Shown: positions 25,908 to 33,869 of the stretch, piece after piece
Layout: each line of letters opens with the position of its first letter
Numbering within the stretch: the stretch's first letter is position 1
Source: Gallionellales bacterium RIFCSPLOWO2_02_FULL_59_110
GTDB lineage: Bacteria > Pseudomonadota > Gammaproteobacteria > Burkholderiales > Gallionellaceae
DNA: 33,942 nt
Direction: 5' to 3'
Assembly (NCBI GenBank): GCA_001801215.1
Contig: MGXA01000104.1
Location: 1-33,942, forward strand
Made by a program: the position numbers and the translations under genes
The notes under the pieces: generated by a model
What the model saw: only the letters and a program-made list of their open reading frames with translations
What the model was told of the DNA's origin: nothing
Databases searched by the model: none

Positions 25908-27812
25908 ATGACTGAAAACGCAACCACCAACCGCGAGACTCTGGGTTTCCAGGCCGAGGTGAAGCAACTGCTGCAACTGATGATCCATTCGCTGTATTCC
26001 AACCGCGAGATTTTCCTGCGCGAACTGGTTTCCAACGCTTCCGATGCGTGCGACAAGCTGCGCTTCGAGGGGCTGCACAACGCGGCCTTGTTCGAAAACG
26101 GCCCGGAGATGAGCATCAGCATCGGCTACGACAAAGAGGCGCGCACGCTGACCGTGAGCGACAACGGCATCGGCATGAGCCGCGACGAGGCGATCAACAA
26201 CCTCGGCACCATCGCCAAATCCGGCACGCGCGAATTTTTCTCGCGCCTGTCCGGCGACCAGCAGAAAGACGCGCACCTGATCGGCCAGTTCGGCGTGGGC
26301 TTCTATTCCTCGTTCATCGTCGCCGACAGGGTGACGGTGCTGACGCGCCGCGCCGGCGAGAACGCCGACCAGGGCGTGCGCTGGGAGTCGGACGGCGGCG
26401 GCGAATTCTCCATCGAGATGGTGGACAAGCCGGCGCGCGGCACCGAGATCACGCTGCATCTGCGCGACGGGCAGGACGACCTGCTGGAAGGCTACAAGCT
26501 GCGCGAGATCATCCGCAAATATTCCAACCATATCGTCCAGCCGATCCTGATGAAAAAGGAAGAGTGGAAAGACGACAAGCAGCAGATCACCGATGAGGAC
26601 GAGACCATCAACCAGGCCTCGGCACTGTGGGCGCGCAGCAAGAACGAGATCAGCGAAGAGCAGTACAAGGAATTCTACAAGCATGTCGGGCACGACTACG
26701 ACGACCCGCTGGCCTGGACGCACGCACGCGTCGAGGGGCGCCAGGAATACACCCAGCTGCTGTATATCCCGGCGCATGCGCCGTTCGACATGTGGGACCG
26801 CAACGCCCGCCACGGCATCAAACTATACGTGCGGCGCGTGTTCATCATGGACGACGCCGAACAGCTGATGCCGTCCTATCTGCGCTTTGTGCGCGGGGTG
26901 GTCGATTCGGCGGAACTGCCGCTCAACGTGTCGCGCGAGATATTGCAGGAGTCCAAGGATATCGAGACGATCCGCAAGGGCTGCACCGGCAAGGTGCTAG
27001 GCCTGCTCGCCGACCTTGCCGGGAAGGACAAAGAAAAATATGCGACCTTCTGGCAGGAATTCGGCAAGGTGCTGAAAGAGGGCGTCGGCGAGGATTTTGC
27101 CAACAAGGACAAGATCGCCGCGCTGCTGCGTTTTGCCTCGACCTATGCCGACACGCCGGACGAGACCGTGTCGCTGGAGGATTACATAGCCCGCATGAAG
27201 GAAGGGCAGGAGAAGATTTACTACGTCACCGCCGAGACTTTCAACGCGGCGAAGAACAGCCCGCATCTGGAAGTGTTCCGCAAGAAGGGTATCGAAGTGT
27301 TGTTAATGTCGGATCGCGTGGACGAGTGGGCGATCACCTATCTCTCCGAATTCGGCGGCAAACCGCTGGCCTCGGTGGCGAAGGGCGGACTCGATCTGGG
27401 CAAGCTGGAGGACGAGGCGGAGAAGCAGGCGCAGGAAAAGGAGGCGGACGAATTCAAACCGCTGACCGACAAGATCAAGGCCAGTCTCGCCGAGCGCGTC
27501 AAGGAAGTGCGCGTCACGCACCGCCTGACCGACTCGCCGGCCTGCCTGGTGGCCGACGAGCACGACCTGAGCGGCAACCTCGCGCGCATGCTCAAGGCCG
27601 CCGGACAAGCGGCGCCGACCTCGCAGCCGATCCTCGAGATCAATCCGCAGCATCCGGTGGTGCTGCGCCTGAAATCCGAGGAGAAGCGCTTCGACGACTG
27701 GGCGGCGGTGCTGTTCGACCAGGCCCTGCTCGCCGAAGGCGGGCAGCTCGACGACCCGGCGACCTTCGTCAGGCGCGTCAATCAGTTGATGCTGGAGATG
27801 GGCGGCAACTGA
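25908..27812 (+). CDS. htpG: Molecular chaperone HtpG (Hsp90)
   Basis: A 634-aa bacterial Hsp90. N-terminal GHKL ATPase with [19 protein letters not shown] (catalytic Glu and Mg-binding Asn), DNGIGM and [11 protein letters not shown]; middle domain with [20 protein letters not shown] and the arginine-containing [12 protein letters not shown]-terminal dimerisation domain ending LMLEMGGN. Full length and uninterrupted. GGAG lies seven bases before the ATG. Single transcription unit in appearance; downstream are only repeats. Confidence 0.97.
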   Translation: MTENATTNRETLGFQAEVKQLLQLMIHSLYSNREIFLRELVSNASDACDKLRFEGLHNAALFENGPEMSISIGYDKEARTLTVSDNGIGMSRDEAINNLGTIAKSGTREFFSRLSGDQQKDAHLIGQFGVGFYSSFIVADRVTVLTRRAGENADQGVRWESDGGGEFSIEMVDKPARGTEITLHLRDGQDDLLEGYKLREIIRKYSNHIVQPILMKKEEWKDDKQQITDEDETINQASALWARSKNEISEEQYKEFYKHVGHDYDDPLAWTHARVEGRQEYTQLLYIPAHAPFDMWDRNARHGIKLYVRRVFIMDDAEQLMPSYLRFVRGVVDSAELPLNVSREILQESKDIETIRKGCTGKVLGLLADLAGKDKEKYATFWQEFGKVLKEGVGEDFANKDKIAALLRFASTYADTPDETVSLEDYIARMKEGQEKIYYVTAETFNAAKNSPHLEVFRKKGIEVLLMSDRVDEWAITYLSEFGGKPLASVAKGGLDLGKLEDEAEKQAQEKEADEFKPLTDKIKASLAERVKEVRVTHRLTDSPACLVADEHDLSGNLARMLKAAGQAAPTSQPILEINPQHPVVLRLKSEEKRFDDWAAVLFDQALLAEGGQLDDPATFVRRVNQLMLEMGGN

Positions 27813-27875
27813 CCGGCTTTCCGGAAATGGGCTAGCCCGGATATTTCGCCGGATCGCATCAGGGGACGCTCCGCA

Positions 27876-27945
27876 ACTTATGTCAACCGCAAGAGTTGCA
27901 TTGCAGGTCGGGCTCCGACCGACCTGCAATGGGTTGTCCATAAGT
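27876..27945. repeat. Nested hairpins downstream of htpG
   Basis: Inner perfect 13-bp stem CATTGCAGGTCGG (27899-27911) / CCGACCTGCAATG (27919-27931), loop GCTCCGA. Outer arms ACTTATG (27876-27882) / CATAAGT (27939-27945), with partly matching bases between. No T-run follows. It could protect the htpG mRNA end or be another composite palindrome. Confidence 0.6.
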
Positions 27946-28018
27946 ATCGCCAAGAGCGCAACACTACACTAGTGTCGCGTCACGCATGATTTGCCGTACG
28001 CATGGCGCCATTCGCCCC

Positions 28019-28155
28019 CATCCCCCTCCTAACCTCCCCCTTGAAGGGGGAGGAACCTGGAAGCTAACGCATTAACGAAGCTCGGCATACCCTTCCTAAC
28101 CTCCCCCTTGAAGGGGGAGGAACCTGGCTCCCTCCCCTTCAAGGGGAGGGTTGGG
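28019..28155. repeat. CTCCCC/GGGGAG palindromic repeats (copy 5), with 33-bp direct repeat
   Basis: Three palindromes. Two are identical 33-base units (28028-28060 and 28095-28127, each CCTAACCTCCCCCTTGAAGG continuing to GGAACCTGG), and the third is CCCTCCCCTTCAAGGGGAGGG (about 28130-28150). The identity of the first two points to a recent duplication. Located inside MITE-like element 1. Confidence 0.82.
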
Positions 28156-28157
28156 GT

Positions 28158-28213
28158 TAACCAGCGACTTGGCCGCTGTTTTTTAGCGGCTTAGTCGAAT
28201 GGCTAGTTGTTTC
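28158..28213 (+). repeat. 56-bp hairpin element, copy 3
   Basis: Starts TAACCAGCGACTTGG and ends AATGGCTAGTTGTTTC, 56 bases. Hairpin CGACTTGGCCGCT / AGCGGCTTAGTCG: the distal stem CCGCT/AGCGG differs from copies 1 and 2 yet pairs fully, with one G-T wobble lower down. Nested in the CTCCCC repeats inside MITE-like element 1. Confidence 0.75.
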
Positions 28214-28286
28214 ATCAGGGGATGGGGCAGTTTTCGGTTTTGGTATAGTGAAACATTGCTTCCGTCATTTTATACGTGACGCGACA

Positions 28287-28454
28287 CTAGCAGCCTGTCT
28301 GACTTAAAGGAAATCGGCTGCAAATCCGCCTGGCCGGGCCATATTTCACCGATTTTTTGGTCAATAGAACGACTATTGACCTGCAAAACCGGCAAAATCT
28401 GTCCTCGCCCAGCCGAATTTTCGCTTCGATTCTTCAAGTCAGACAGGCTGCTAG
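28287..28454. mobile_element. MITE-like element 2 with 19-bp terminal inverted repeats
   Basis: CTAGCAGCCTGTCTGACTT (28287-28305) and AAGTCAGACAGGCTGCTAG (28436-28454) are perfect inverted repeats; 168 bases in all, no gene. The left CTAG is the same four bases as the right CTAG of MITE-like element 1. The right CTAG contains the TAG stop of the minus-strand receiver gene. TAGCAGCCTGT ends resemble those of some insertion sequences, but I cannot name a parent. Confidence 0.7.
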
Positions 28455-29146
28455 GCCATTTCGCTCAACGCGATCAGCCGCAGGATCGGCTTTCCGGACG
28501 GGTCGTTGATGGCGGTGTGCCTGGCTTTCAGGGGGGTGCAGGAGTGCAGTCGAAAGTCGGAGAGCTCTTCTCCGGAGGCGAGCAGGTTTTTTTCGGCCTG
28601 TTCCAATAACTGCGTGAAGTCGAATTGCATGATGCCGTGCGGGGGGATGTCCAGGAATGCCGCGGACAAAGGCGACATCGCAAGAATTTTCCAGGAAGGA
28701 TCTGCGATCAATACGGCGCCTGGCAGTTGGGGAATGACGCCGTTGCGGCAGTACTTCGACATGGCGAGGCTGGCGCGCACCCGCGCCAGCAGCTCGTTTT
28801 TGCTGAACGGCTTGCTGATGAAATCGGTCGCCCCGGCTTCGATGCCCATGATGCGTTCCTCGGCAAGCGGCAGGGATGTCACCATAATCACCGGCAGGGA
28901 GGCGAATTCGGGGTATTCCCTGATTTTTCGGCACACTTCATACCCCGTCATGCCGGGCATGCGCACGTCCAGCAGTATCGCGTCCGGCTTGTCCCGGTGC
29001 AATGTTTCGAGGGCTTCGGCGCCGCTGAAAGTTTCGAGCACACGGTAGCCGGCGGCTTCCAGGATGAGGCGCAGCAACTTCACGTTGTGCGGCGAATCGT
29101 CCACCACCAGGATGGTCGCATCAGCGGGAATGTCATTGTCAGGCAT
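28451..29146 (-). CDS. Response regulator with PAS-like C-terminal region
   Basis: A 231-aa protein. The receiver domain (about 10-130) is complete: Asp16-Asp17, phosphorylation site Asp60 (AILLDVRMPGM), Thr and Lys (VIMVTS, FISKPFS). The remaining ~100 residues (IPQLPGAVLIADPSWKILAM to LRLIALSEMA) resemble a PAS-like fold but no catalytic or DNA-binding motif is seen. The ATG at 29146 is preferred over one at 29167 because AGGAAGG stands just before it. It overlaps the upstream gene by eight bases. The TAG stop lies in the CTAG end of MITE-like element 2, so the original C-terminus could have been different. Confidence 0.8.
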   Translation of the reverse strand: MPDNDIPADATILVVDDSPHNVKLLRLILEAAGYRVLETFSGAEALETLHRDKPDAILLDVRMPGMTGYEVCRKIREYPEFASLPVIMVTSLPLAEERIMGIEAGATDFISKPFSKNELLARVRASLAMSKYCRNGVIPQLPGAVLIADPSWKILAMSPLSAAFLDIPPHGIMQFDFTQLLEQAEKNLLASGEELSDFRLHSCTPLKARHTAINDPSGKPILRLIALSEMA

Positions 29147-29531
29147 ACGCCGCCTTCCTGCCTTCATTGATGAAGCGTTCCACCATTTCCTGCAGGCGCC
29201 GGATATCCACGGGTTTGCTCAGATAGCCATCGAAGCCCGCGGCAAGAAATCGCTTTTCGTCGTTCTTCATCGCCTCGGCTGTGATTGCCACGGCCGGAAC
29301 CTCATCGCAGGGCCGGTCGCTTCTGGCGACTCTGATCACCTCCATGCCATTTCCCTCGTCGAGGCGGATATCGAGCAGCAGCAGGTCCGGCTTCATGCTC
29401 CCGAGTTGTTCCATTGCCTCGCCGGCATTCGCCGCCTCCAGGATGCGATAGCGCTTCTTGTCGCCCAGCACGACCCGCACCAGCTTGCGGTTGGTGGCGT
29501 CGCCCTCGACCAATAGTATGGTTTTCATCAT
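29139..29531 (-). CDS. Stand-alone receiver domain protein (CheY-like)
   Basis: A 130-aa single receiver domain. Phosphorylation site Asp54 (LLLLDIRL), Thr (VAITAEAM) and Lys (YLSKPVDI) are present. The acidic pair that binds Mg is unusual: LLVEGDATN has Glu9-Gly10 where relatives have Glu-Asp or Asp-Asp, with an Asp one position later. It may still be phosphorylated with altered kinetics. No output domain. GAGG precedes the ATG; 10 bases separate it from the double-receiver gene upstream, and its 3' end overlaps the next gene. Probably an intermediate in a relay started by the globin-coupled kinase. Confidence 0.82.
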   Translation of the reverse strand: MMKTILLVEGDATNRKLVRVVLGDKKRYRILEAANAGEAMEQLGSMKPDLLLLDIRLDEGNGMEVIRVARSDRPCDEVPAVAITAEAMKNDEKRFLAAGFDGYLSKPVDIRRLQEMVERFINEGRKAAYA

Positions 29532-29541
29532 GATCGGTACC

Positions 29542-30354
29542 TCATTTTTTTCCGGCGGGGAGAGCCGTTTTCCTGAAACGCATGGTTATGGCCGCCAGCA
29601 GGCGCTCTTCGATCAACTCGTTTTCCTGCAACAGCACAAACTCGATCCGGCCTTCCTTCGGCACCGGTTCCACGGAGCCGGATATTTTGCTGGTCAAGGC
29701 CAGCACGGGGATATGGGCGGTTTCAGATGTCGCCTTCAGGCTCTCCAGCAAAGCGAATAAATCCGGTTCTCCCGCCAGCAGGTTGGTGACCACCAGATCC
29801 GGATGGGCGCATTTCGCCAGGTTGACGGCTTCCTCTTTGCCCAGCGCCTGAATCACTTCATATTCTTCCTGCGCCAGCATCATGGCCAGCAGCTTCAGCT
29901 CATCCTGATCGGTATGCACCACCATCACCTTGCGGTGCGCCCCGTTTTCGCCTTCGCGGGGGATGCAGCGCCGCAAGGCATGGAGCAATTCCGCGCGTTC
30001 CACCGGTTTGACCAGATAATCTGCGGCTCCCAGGCGAAAGCCCAGCGCCTGACGATCCAGCACCGAAACGATCACCACGGGGATGTCGCGGGTGCGGGGG
30101 ATGGCCTTCAGTTCGGTCAATACCTGCCAGCCATCCATGTCGGGCAGCAGCAGGTCCAGCGTGATGGCCATCGGGCGGCACTGCGCCGCAAGCTCCAGGG
30201 CCTGGCTGCCGCTTTGCGCAATCAATGTCTGATAACCCGCCTTGATGAGATGCAGGGACAGCAGTTTCGCCGCCTGCGGGTTGTCTTCCACCACCAGGAC
30301 GGTGTTGCCCGCCTCCGGGCAGATTTCCTTTTTGTTGTCGGCTGAATTGTCCAT
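29542..30354 (-). CDS. Double-receiver protein with degenerate second receiver
   Basis: A 270-aa protein with two receiver domains and no output. The first (about 17-138) is intact: Glu23-Asp24, Asp67 (AITLDLLLPDMDGW), Lys near 118 (DYLVKPVE). The second (about 141-265) keeps the fold pattern (VMVVHTDQDELKLLAMML) but has Asn in place of the phosphorylated Asp (PDLVVTNLLAGEPDLF) and Gln-Glu where the Lys-Pro should be (FVLLQENELI), so it is a pseudo-receiver. It starts 15 bases after the kinase gene stops, with AGGGGAAG before the ATG. Confidence 0.83.
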   Translation of the reverse strand: MDNSADNKKEICPEAGNTVLVVEDNPQAAKLLSLHLIKAGYQTLIAQSGSQALELAAQCRPMAITLDLLLPDMDGWQVLTELKAIPRTRDIPVVIVSVLDRQALGFRLGAADYLVKPVERAELLHALRRCIPREGENGAHRKVMVVHTDQDELKLLAMMLAQEEYEVIQALGKEEAVNLAKCAHPDLVVTNLLAGEPDLFALLESLKATSETAHIPVLALTSKISGSVEPVPKEGRIEFVLLQENELIEERLLAAITMRFRKTALPAGKK

Positions 30355-30369
30355 AAGGGCTTCCCCTGA

Positions 30370-31644
30370 TTATGGCGAACTGTTCTTCCCATTTTCGCCG
30401 GGTTGCAAGGGCAGCGTGACATGGAAGGTGCTGCCCGTACCGAAGATGCTGTCGACCCAGATGCGCCCACCATGCGCTTCCACCAGCCGTTTGGAAAGTG
30501 CGAGCCCCAGCCCGGTCCCCTCGTGGCGCCGGGCATGCGAATCGTCCACCTGGCCGAATTCGATAAATATGCGATCCATGTCTTCCGCGCGTATGCCGAT
30601 GCCGGTGTCGGCAACCGCCACATGCAACTGCTGGCCCTCCAGCGTGGCGGATACCGTCACGCTTCCGTGGTCGGTGAACTTCAGCGCATTCGACAGCAGG
30701 TTGTACAGCACCTGCTTGAAGCGGATATGGTCGGCAGTGATCAGCCCCAGATCAGGGGGCAGCTCCCACTGGATGCTGAGCCCCTTCTTTTCAGCCAGGC
30801 CGCGCAGGGCGGTGATGGTTTCGCGCATCATCTGGGCGATAGGGAAGGTCTCGTAAAACAGCTCCAGCCGCCCCGCTTCCACTTTCGCCAGATCCAGCAC
30901 CTCGTTGATCAGGCGCAGCAACAGTTGCCCGCCATCGTGGATGTCTCCCAGATATTCCCGTTGCTCGGCGTTGAGCGTTCCGGGAATCTGATCCTGCAAC
31001 ACCTCGGTGAAGCCGATGATGGCATTCAGCGGGGTGCGGAATTCGTGCGACATATTGGCCAGGAACTGGCTCTTGGCGGCGCTCGCCGCCCCGATCTTCC
31101 GGTTCAATTCGCGCAGCTTGTCCATGGTGCCCTCGTAATGGACGTAGTAGCTCTGGATGCCGAGCTGCATATCCAGGTTCATGATCTTGTCCAGGGCCAG
31201 AATGTGCTCCACCACTGCCTGCGCATCATCCTTGTAGCGCTCCAGAATAATGGGGTAGATGATGCGGTGATAGAGCTGGAATGCGCCGACGAACCAGTGC
31301 GGCTCCACCATGACGGCGTTGTGGATGTAGCCGATGCGCCAGCGGCGCTCGAAGTAGGCGGCATCGTATGGGCCGCTTACCGCCTGCATCAAATAGATTT
31401 TCTGCGCCTCGGCCAGGAGCCTGATCATCGCCTCGTCCCGGAACACCTTGCGGGTTTCTGCAAAGGCGAGCAGGTGCCGGTAGAACTGCTCGGTGATGAT
31501 GTCCAGCCGCTCCTGGAACAGGTCTTGCAGGTCGCGCAGCAGTGCGACATCGCGTTCGCCGAACTGGAGGAACGCCAGCCGCTGGTTGCGGGCGGCTTCG
31601 TCAAACACCGGCATGATTATCTCGCCTTGAGGTTGTTCCGTCAT
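30370..31644 (-). CDS. Globin-coupled sensor histidine kinase
   Basis: A 424-aa soluble kinase. Residues about 15-170 form a protoglobin-type globin-coupled sensor domain: RRWRIGYIHNAVMVEPHWFVGA contains His108, the likely proximal heme ligand. A short coiled coil leads to the HisKA domain (phosphorylated His200 in ANMSHEFRTPLNAI) and the HATPase domain (NLLSNALKFT, DTGIGI, GTGLGLALSKRL). No membrane segment. Such proteins sense O2, NO or CO through heme and control autophosphorylation. Its ATG overlaps the glucoamylase stop (ATGA), so it is translated with it; an alternative start is MPVFDE at 31614. The three receiver genes follow. Confidence 0.88.
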   Translation of the reverse strand: MTEQPQGEIIMPVFDEAARNQRLAFLQFGERDVALLRDLQDLFQERLDIITEQFYRHLLAFAETRKVFRDEAMIRLLAEAQKIYLMQAVSGPYDAAYFERRWRIGYIHNAVMVEPHWFVGAFQLYHRIIYPIILERYKDDAQAVVEHILALDKIMNLDMQLGIQSYYVHYEGTMDKLRELNRKIGAASAAKSQFLANMSHEFRTPLNAIIGFTEVLQDQIPGTLNAEQREYLGDIHDGGQLLLRLINEVLDLAKVEAGRLELFYETFPIAQMMRETITALRGLAEKKGLSIQWELPPDLGLITADHIRFKQVLYNLLSNALKFTDHGSVTVSATLEGQQLHVAVADTGIGIRAEDMDRIFIEFGQVDDSHARRHEGTGLGLALSKRLVEAHGGRIWVDSIFGTGSTFHVTLPLQPGENGKNSSP

Positions 31645-33686
31645 GCCATCACCTCATAGCCAATCGGGTCGTGTGCCTGGGCTGGTCGCGTTTTCAGGCC
31701 GCCCAGCAACTGTGCCTTTTCGGCATAATCCAGCATTGCCGCCACCAACGTGCCGTGGCTCCAGGTGAGCGGTGAAACCGAAAGGAATTCCCCGGTTTCC
31801 GGGTGAACCTGCTCCGGCAGCACGCCGGATGGCAGCGCCCTTTCAGCCGCCCACCTCAGCAGGGGCAGGGCCTGTTCCAGCGATTCGATGCTGCGCGCTG
31901 CGGCGATGCGGTACTGGGCCAGCCACAGGGTACAGATCACCCAGGGATTGCCGGGCACATCGTTGTGCGGCTCCGTCCGCTGATAATCGTCCCCCTGGTA
32001 ACGCGCCAGCCCGCCGATGCCGGTTTTTACCCACAGATGTTGCTCCACCGCCTGGGCGGTCTTGACCATGCGCTCGTCGAGCGGGTCATAGCCGCCGAAC
32101 ATCACCAGCCCGAGCAGGCTGGCATCCACGGTCATGTCCTTGATCTGTTGGCCATCCTTGAACAGGATGCCGCGCGCGAAGCGGCCATCGTCGCTGCTGT
32201 ACAGATGGCGTTCCATGGCTGCGGTGATCTCCAGCGCAGCCTCTGTGTAGGCGCGGGCGCGTTCGTTTTCCTGGAACAGGCCGGCAAGGTTGGCGGCCGC
32301 TTTCAGCCCGCCGATCACGGTGGCGGTGGTGTAGGTGAAAATGCCGCGCCGTTCTTCCCACAGGTCGAAGGAAGGCAGCGGCAACCCGGTCTTGTCGTCG
32401 CGGAAGGCCAGCAGGAAATCCGCCGCCTGCTCCACGAACGGGCTGAAAAAGGGCCGGATCGCCTCGATGTCGCGGTGGATCAGGTAATGATTCCAGATTG
32501 CCCAGATGACCAGCGCGGTTTCGTCTTCCTGGATGGGCAACAGCATTTCCTCGTTCTCCAGCCAGGGTTGCCAGGAGCTTCCCACCGAGCCGTCCGGGTT
32601 GTACTTGTGCATGAGGAAGCCGGTCTCGTTCAGAATGCTGGCGGAATAATTGAAGCCGACCGCCTTGTGCGTGCAGAATTTCAGGAAGCGCCGGCTCAGG
32701 CTGCCGTAGCCGGCGCGATCCAGCGCCTGCGCAACCACCGCGCCGTCGCGCGGCCACATGTAGCTGTAGGTGTCCTGGTTGAACTGGCGGATGTCGGTGT
32801 CATTGGCGGCGATCACCGCACCGCCATTGTCGATCTGGGTGCGCAGCACCAGCAGGCTGCGCTTGTACAGCGCCACCAGCCTGGGCGGCAGCCCGGCGAA
32901 TTCCTGTTCTCCGGCAGAAGCCCAGCGCCTCCAGTAATCGGCATTGCGTTCGATCAGGCGGCCCGGCCCGATTTGCACCACCAGCCGGTGCAGATCCTCG
33001 ACCTCGCTGTATCTGTCTCCCACGGTCATCCAATAATGGCAAACGGTTTCCTGTTCCGGGGCTAGCGCAAGATGCATGCCGATGACCGAATCCACCGAAC
33101 CCTGGGAGATGGGGTTGCCGCCCAGTTCGCCGTTTTCCGCATCGCGCCAGGTGCCTTCCAATCCGCGGTGGCGCTTGGTGCCAATGGAGAAATGCGCGAC
33201 GCCGAGCGTGGTTTCCGTGGCGCAACTCATCAGGAAATAGCGCGGGCCCTTGTAATGGATCAGGCAGGCATTTTTGGGATCGAAGAAAACCGTGTCGCCG
33301 GTCTCGTTCTCCATCACGTTGATGTCGGCATGAAAAAACAGGCGCGGCGCCAGCGGCCTGGCGGACAGGTTTTTCACCGTTACCTGCCGGATCAGGATGT
33401 TTTTTTCATAATCGATGGTGTCGCTGAAGCTCAGGCGCAGCGGCAGGCGCGCATGGGTAGCAGTCACATCCGTCACCAGGGCATCCGTAACGTAATCCAG
33501 ATGAAGCTGCCAGTTCTGGCGGTTGAGCCAGGAAAATTCGCCATCCAGCCAGACGCCGAAACGCCAGGGATAGCCGAGCGCATGGTTCTCCTTGCCGACG
33601 CGCGGATAATAGAATTCGCGCAACTGGTAGTCGAAATCGAAAGCGGCGAGCAGGGTGCCATTTCCGATGGGAAGATCGCGCGGCAT
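31641..33686 (-). CDS. Glycoside hydrolase family 15 (glucoamylase-like)
   Basis: A 681-aa protein of the prokaryotic GH15 type: N-terminal beta-sandwich (about 1-260, starting MPRDLPIGNGTLLAAFDFDY) and an (alpha/alpha)6 barrel (about 280-665). Visible blocks are DTYSYMWPRDGAVVAQALDRAG, the probable general acid in SFDLWEERRGIFTYT and the probable general base in LPEQVHPETGEFLSVSPLTWSHG. Family members release glucose from alpha-glucans, and some act on trehalose or other glucosides. No signal peptide, so it is probably cytoplasmic and may act on stored glycogen or maltodextrin. ATG 33686 gives the family start; a TTG 15 bases upstream (33701) is also possible. First gene of the operon with the sensor kinase. 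Confidence 0.88.
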   Translation of the reverse strand: MPRDLPIGNGTLLAAFDFDYQLREFYYPRVGKENHALGYPWRFGVWLDGEFSWLNRQNWQLHLDYVTDALVTDVTATHARLPLRLSFSDTIDYEKNILIRQVTVKNLSARPLAPRLFFHADINVMENETGDTVFFDPKNACLIHYKGPRYFLMSCATETTLGVAHFSIGTKRHRGLEGTWRDAENGELGGNPISQGSVDSVIGMHLALAPEQETVCHYWMTVGDRYSEVEDLHRLVVQIGPGRLIERNADYWRRWASAGEQEFAGLPPRLVALYKRSLLVLRTQIDNGGAVIAANDTDIRQFNQDTYSYMWPRDGAVVAQALDRAGYGSLSRRFLKFCTHKAVGFNYSASILNETGFLMHKYNPDGSVGSSWQPWLENEEMLLPIQEDETALVIWAIWNHYLIHRDIEAIRPFFSPFVEQAADFLLAFRDDKTGLPLPSFDLWEERRGIFTYTTATVIGGLKAAANLAGLFQENERARAYTEAALEITAAMERHLYSSDDGRFARGILFKDGQQIKDMTVDASLLGLVMFGGYDPLDERMVKTAQAVEQHLWVKTGIGGLARYQGDDYQRTEPHNDVPGNPWVICTLWLAQYRIAAARSIESLEQALPLLRWAAERALPSGVLPEQVHPETGEFLSVSPLTWSHGTLVAAMLDYAEKAQLLGGLKTRPAQAHDPIGYEVMA

Positions 33687-33853
33687 GAGATGAATCCCCA
33701 AGTTGAAGTTATGACGCTATTGTCCAGGCAAAGAATAAACCGCATGGCCTGCCGCTTCCCATGGGCGGCATGCTGTATTCGCGGCTACCGGGTACTGCGT
33801 ATTGTTGTCTTGAGGGAAATATGTAGCGGCCCGCATCGGGCGAATACTCTAAT

Positions 33854-33866
33854 TTGACTGTGTCAA
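33854..33866. promoter_or_regulatory. Short palindrome TTGAC-TGT-GTCAA
   Basis: A perfect 5-bp-arm palindrome three bases before the possible start at 33870, in the divergent region between the glucoamylase operon and the right-edge gene. It is short enough to arise by chance; an operator is only a guess. Confidence 0.2.
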
Positions 33867-33869
33867 TAA

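Larger units (their letters stand above)
27969..28290. mobile_element. MITE-like element 1 with 16-bp terminal inverted repeats
   Basis: CTAGTGTCGCGTCACG (27969-27984) and CGTGACGCGACACTAG (28275-28290) are perfect inverted repeats 322 bases apart end to end. The outermost CTAG on each side may be a 4-bp target duplication. The interior has no gene; it holds CTCCCC palindromes and a 56-bp element. The DNA after the internal repeats (28220-28274) is AT-richer. Confidence 0.7.

Noticed and set aside
24918-26813. 631-codon minus-strand open frame across the GGDEF gene and htpG
   Set aside because: Spans two well-identified plus-strand genes and their gap; no family features.
28019-28155. Possible CRISPR array from the evenly repeated CTCCCC units
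   Set aside because: Only two identical units plus one variant, each a palindrome with G/C-rich arms, no unique spacers of regular length and no cas genes nearby.
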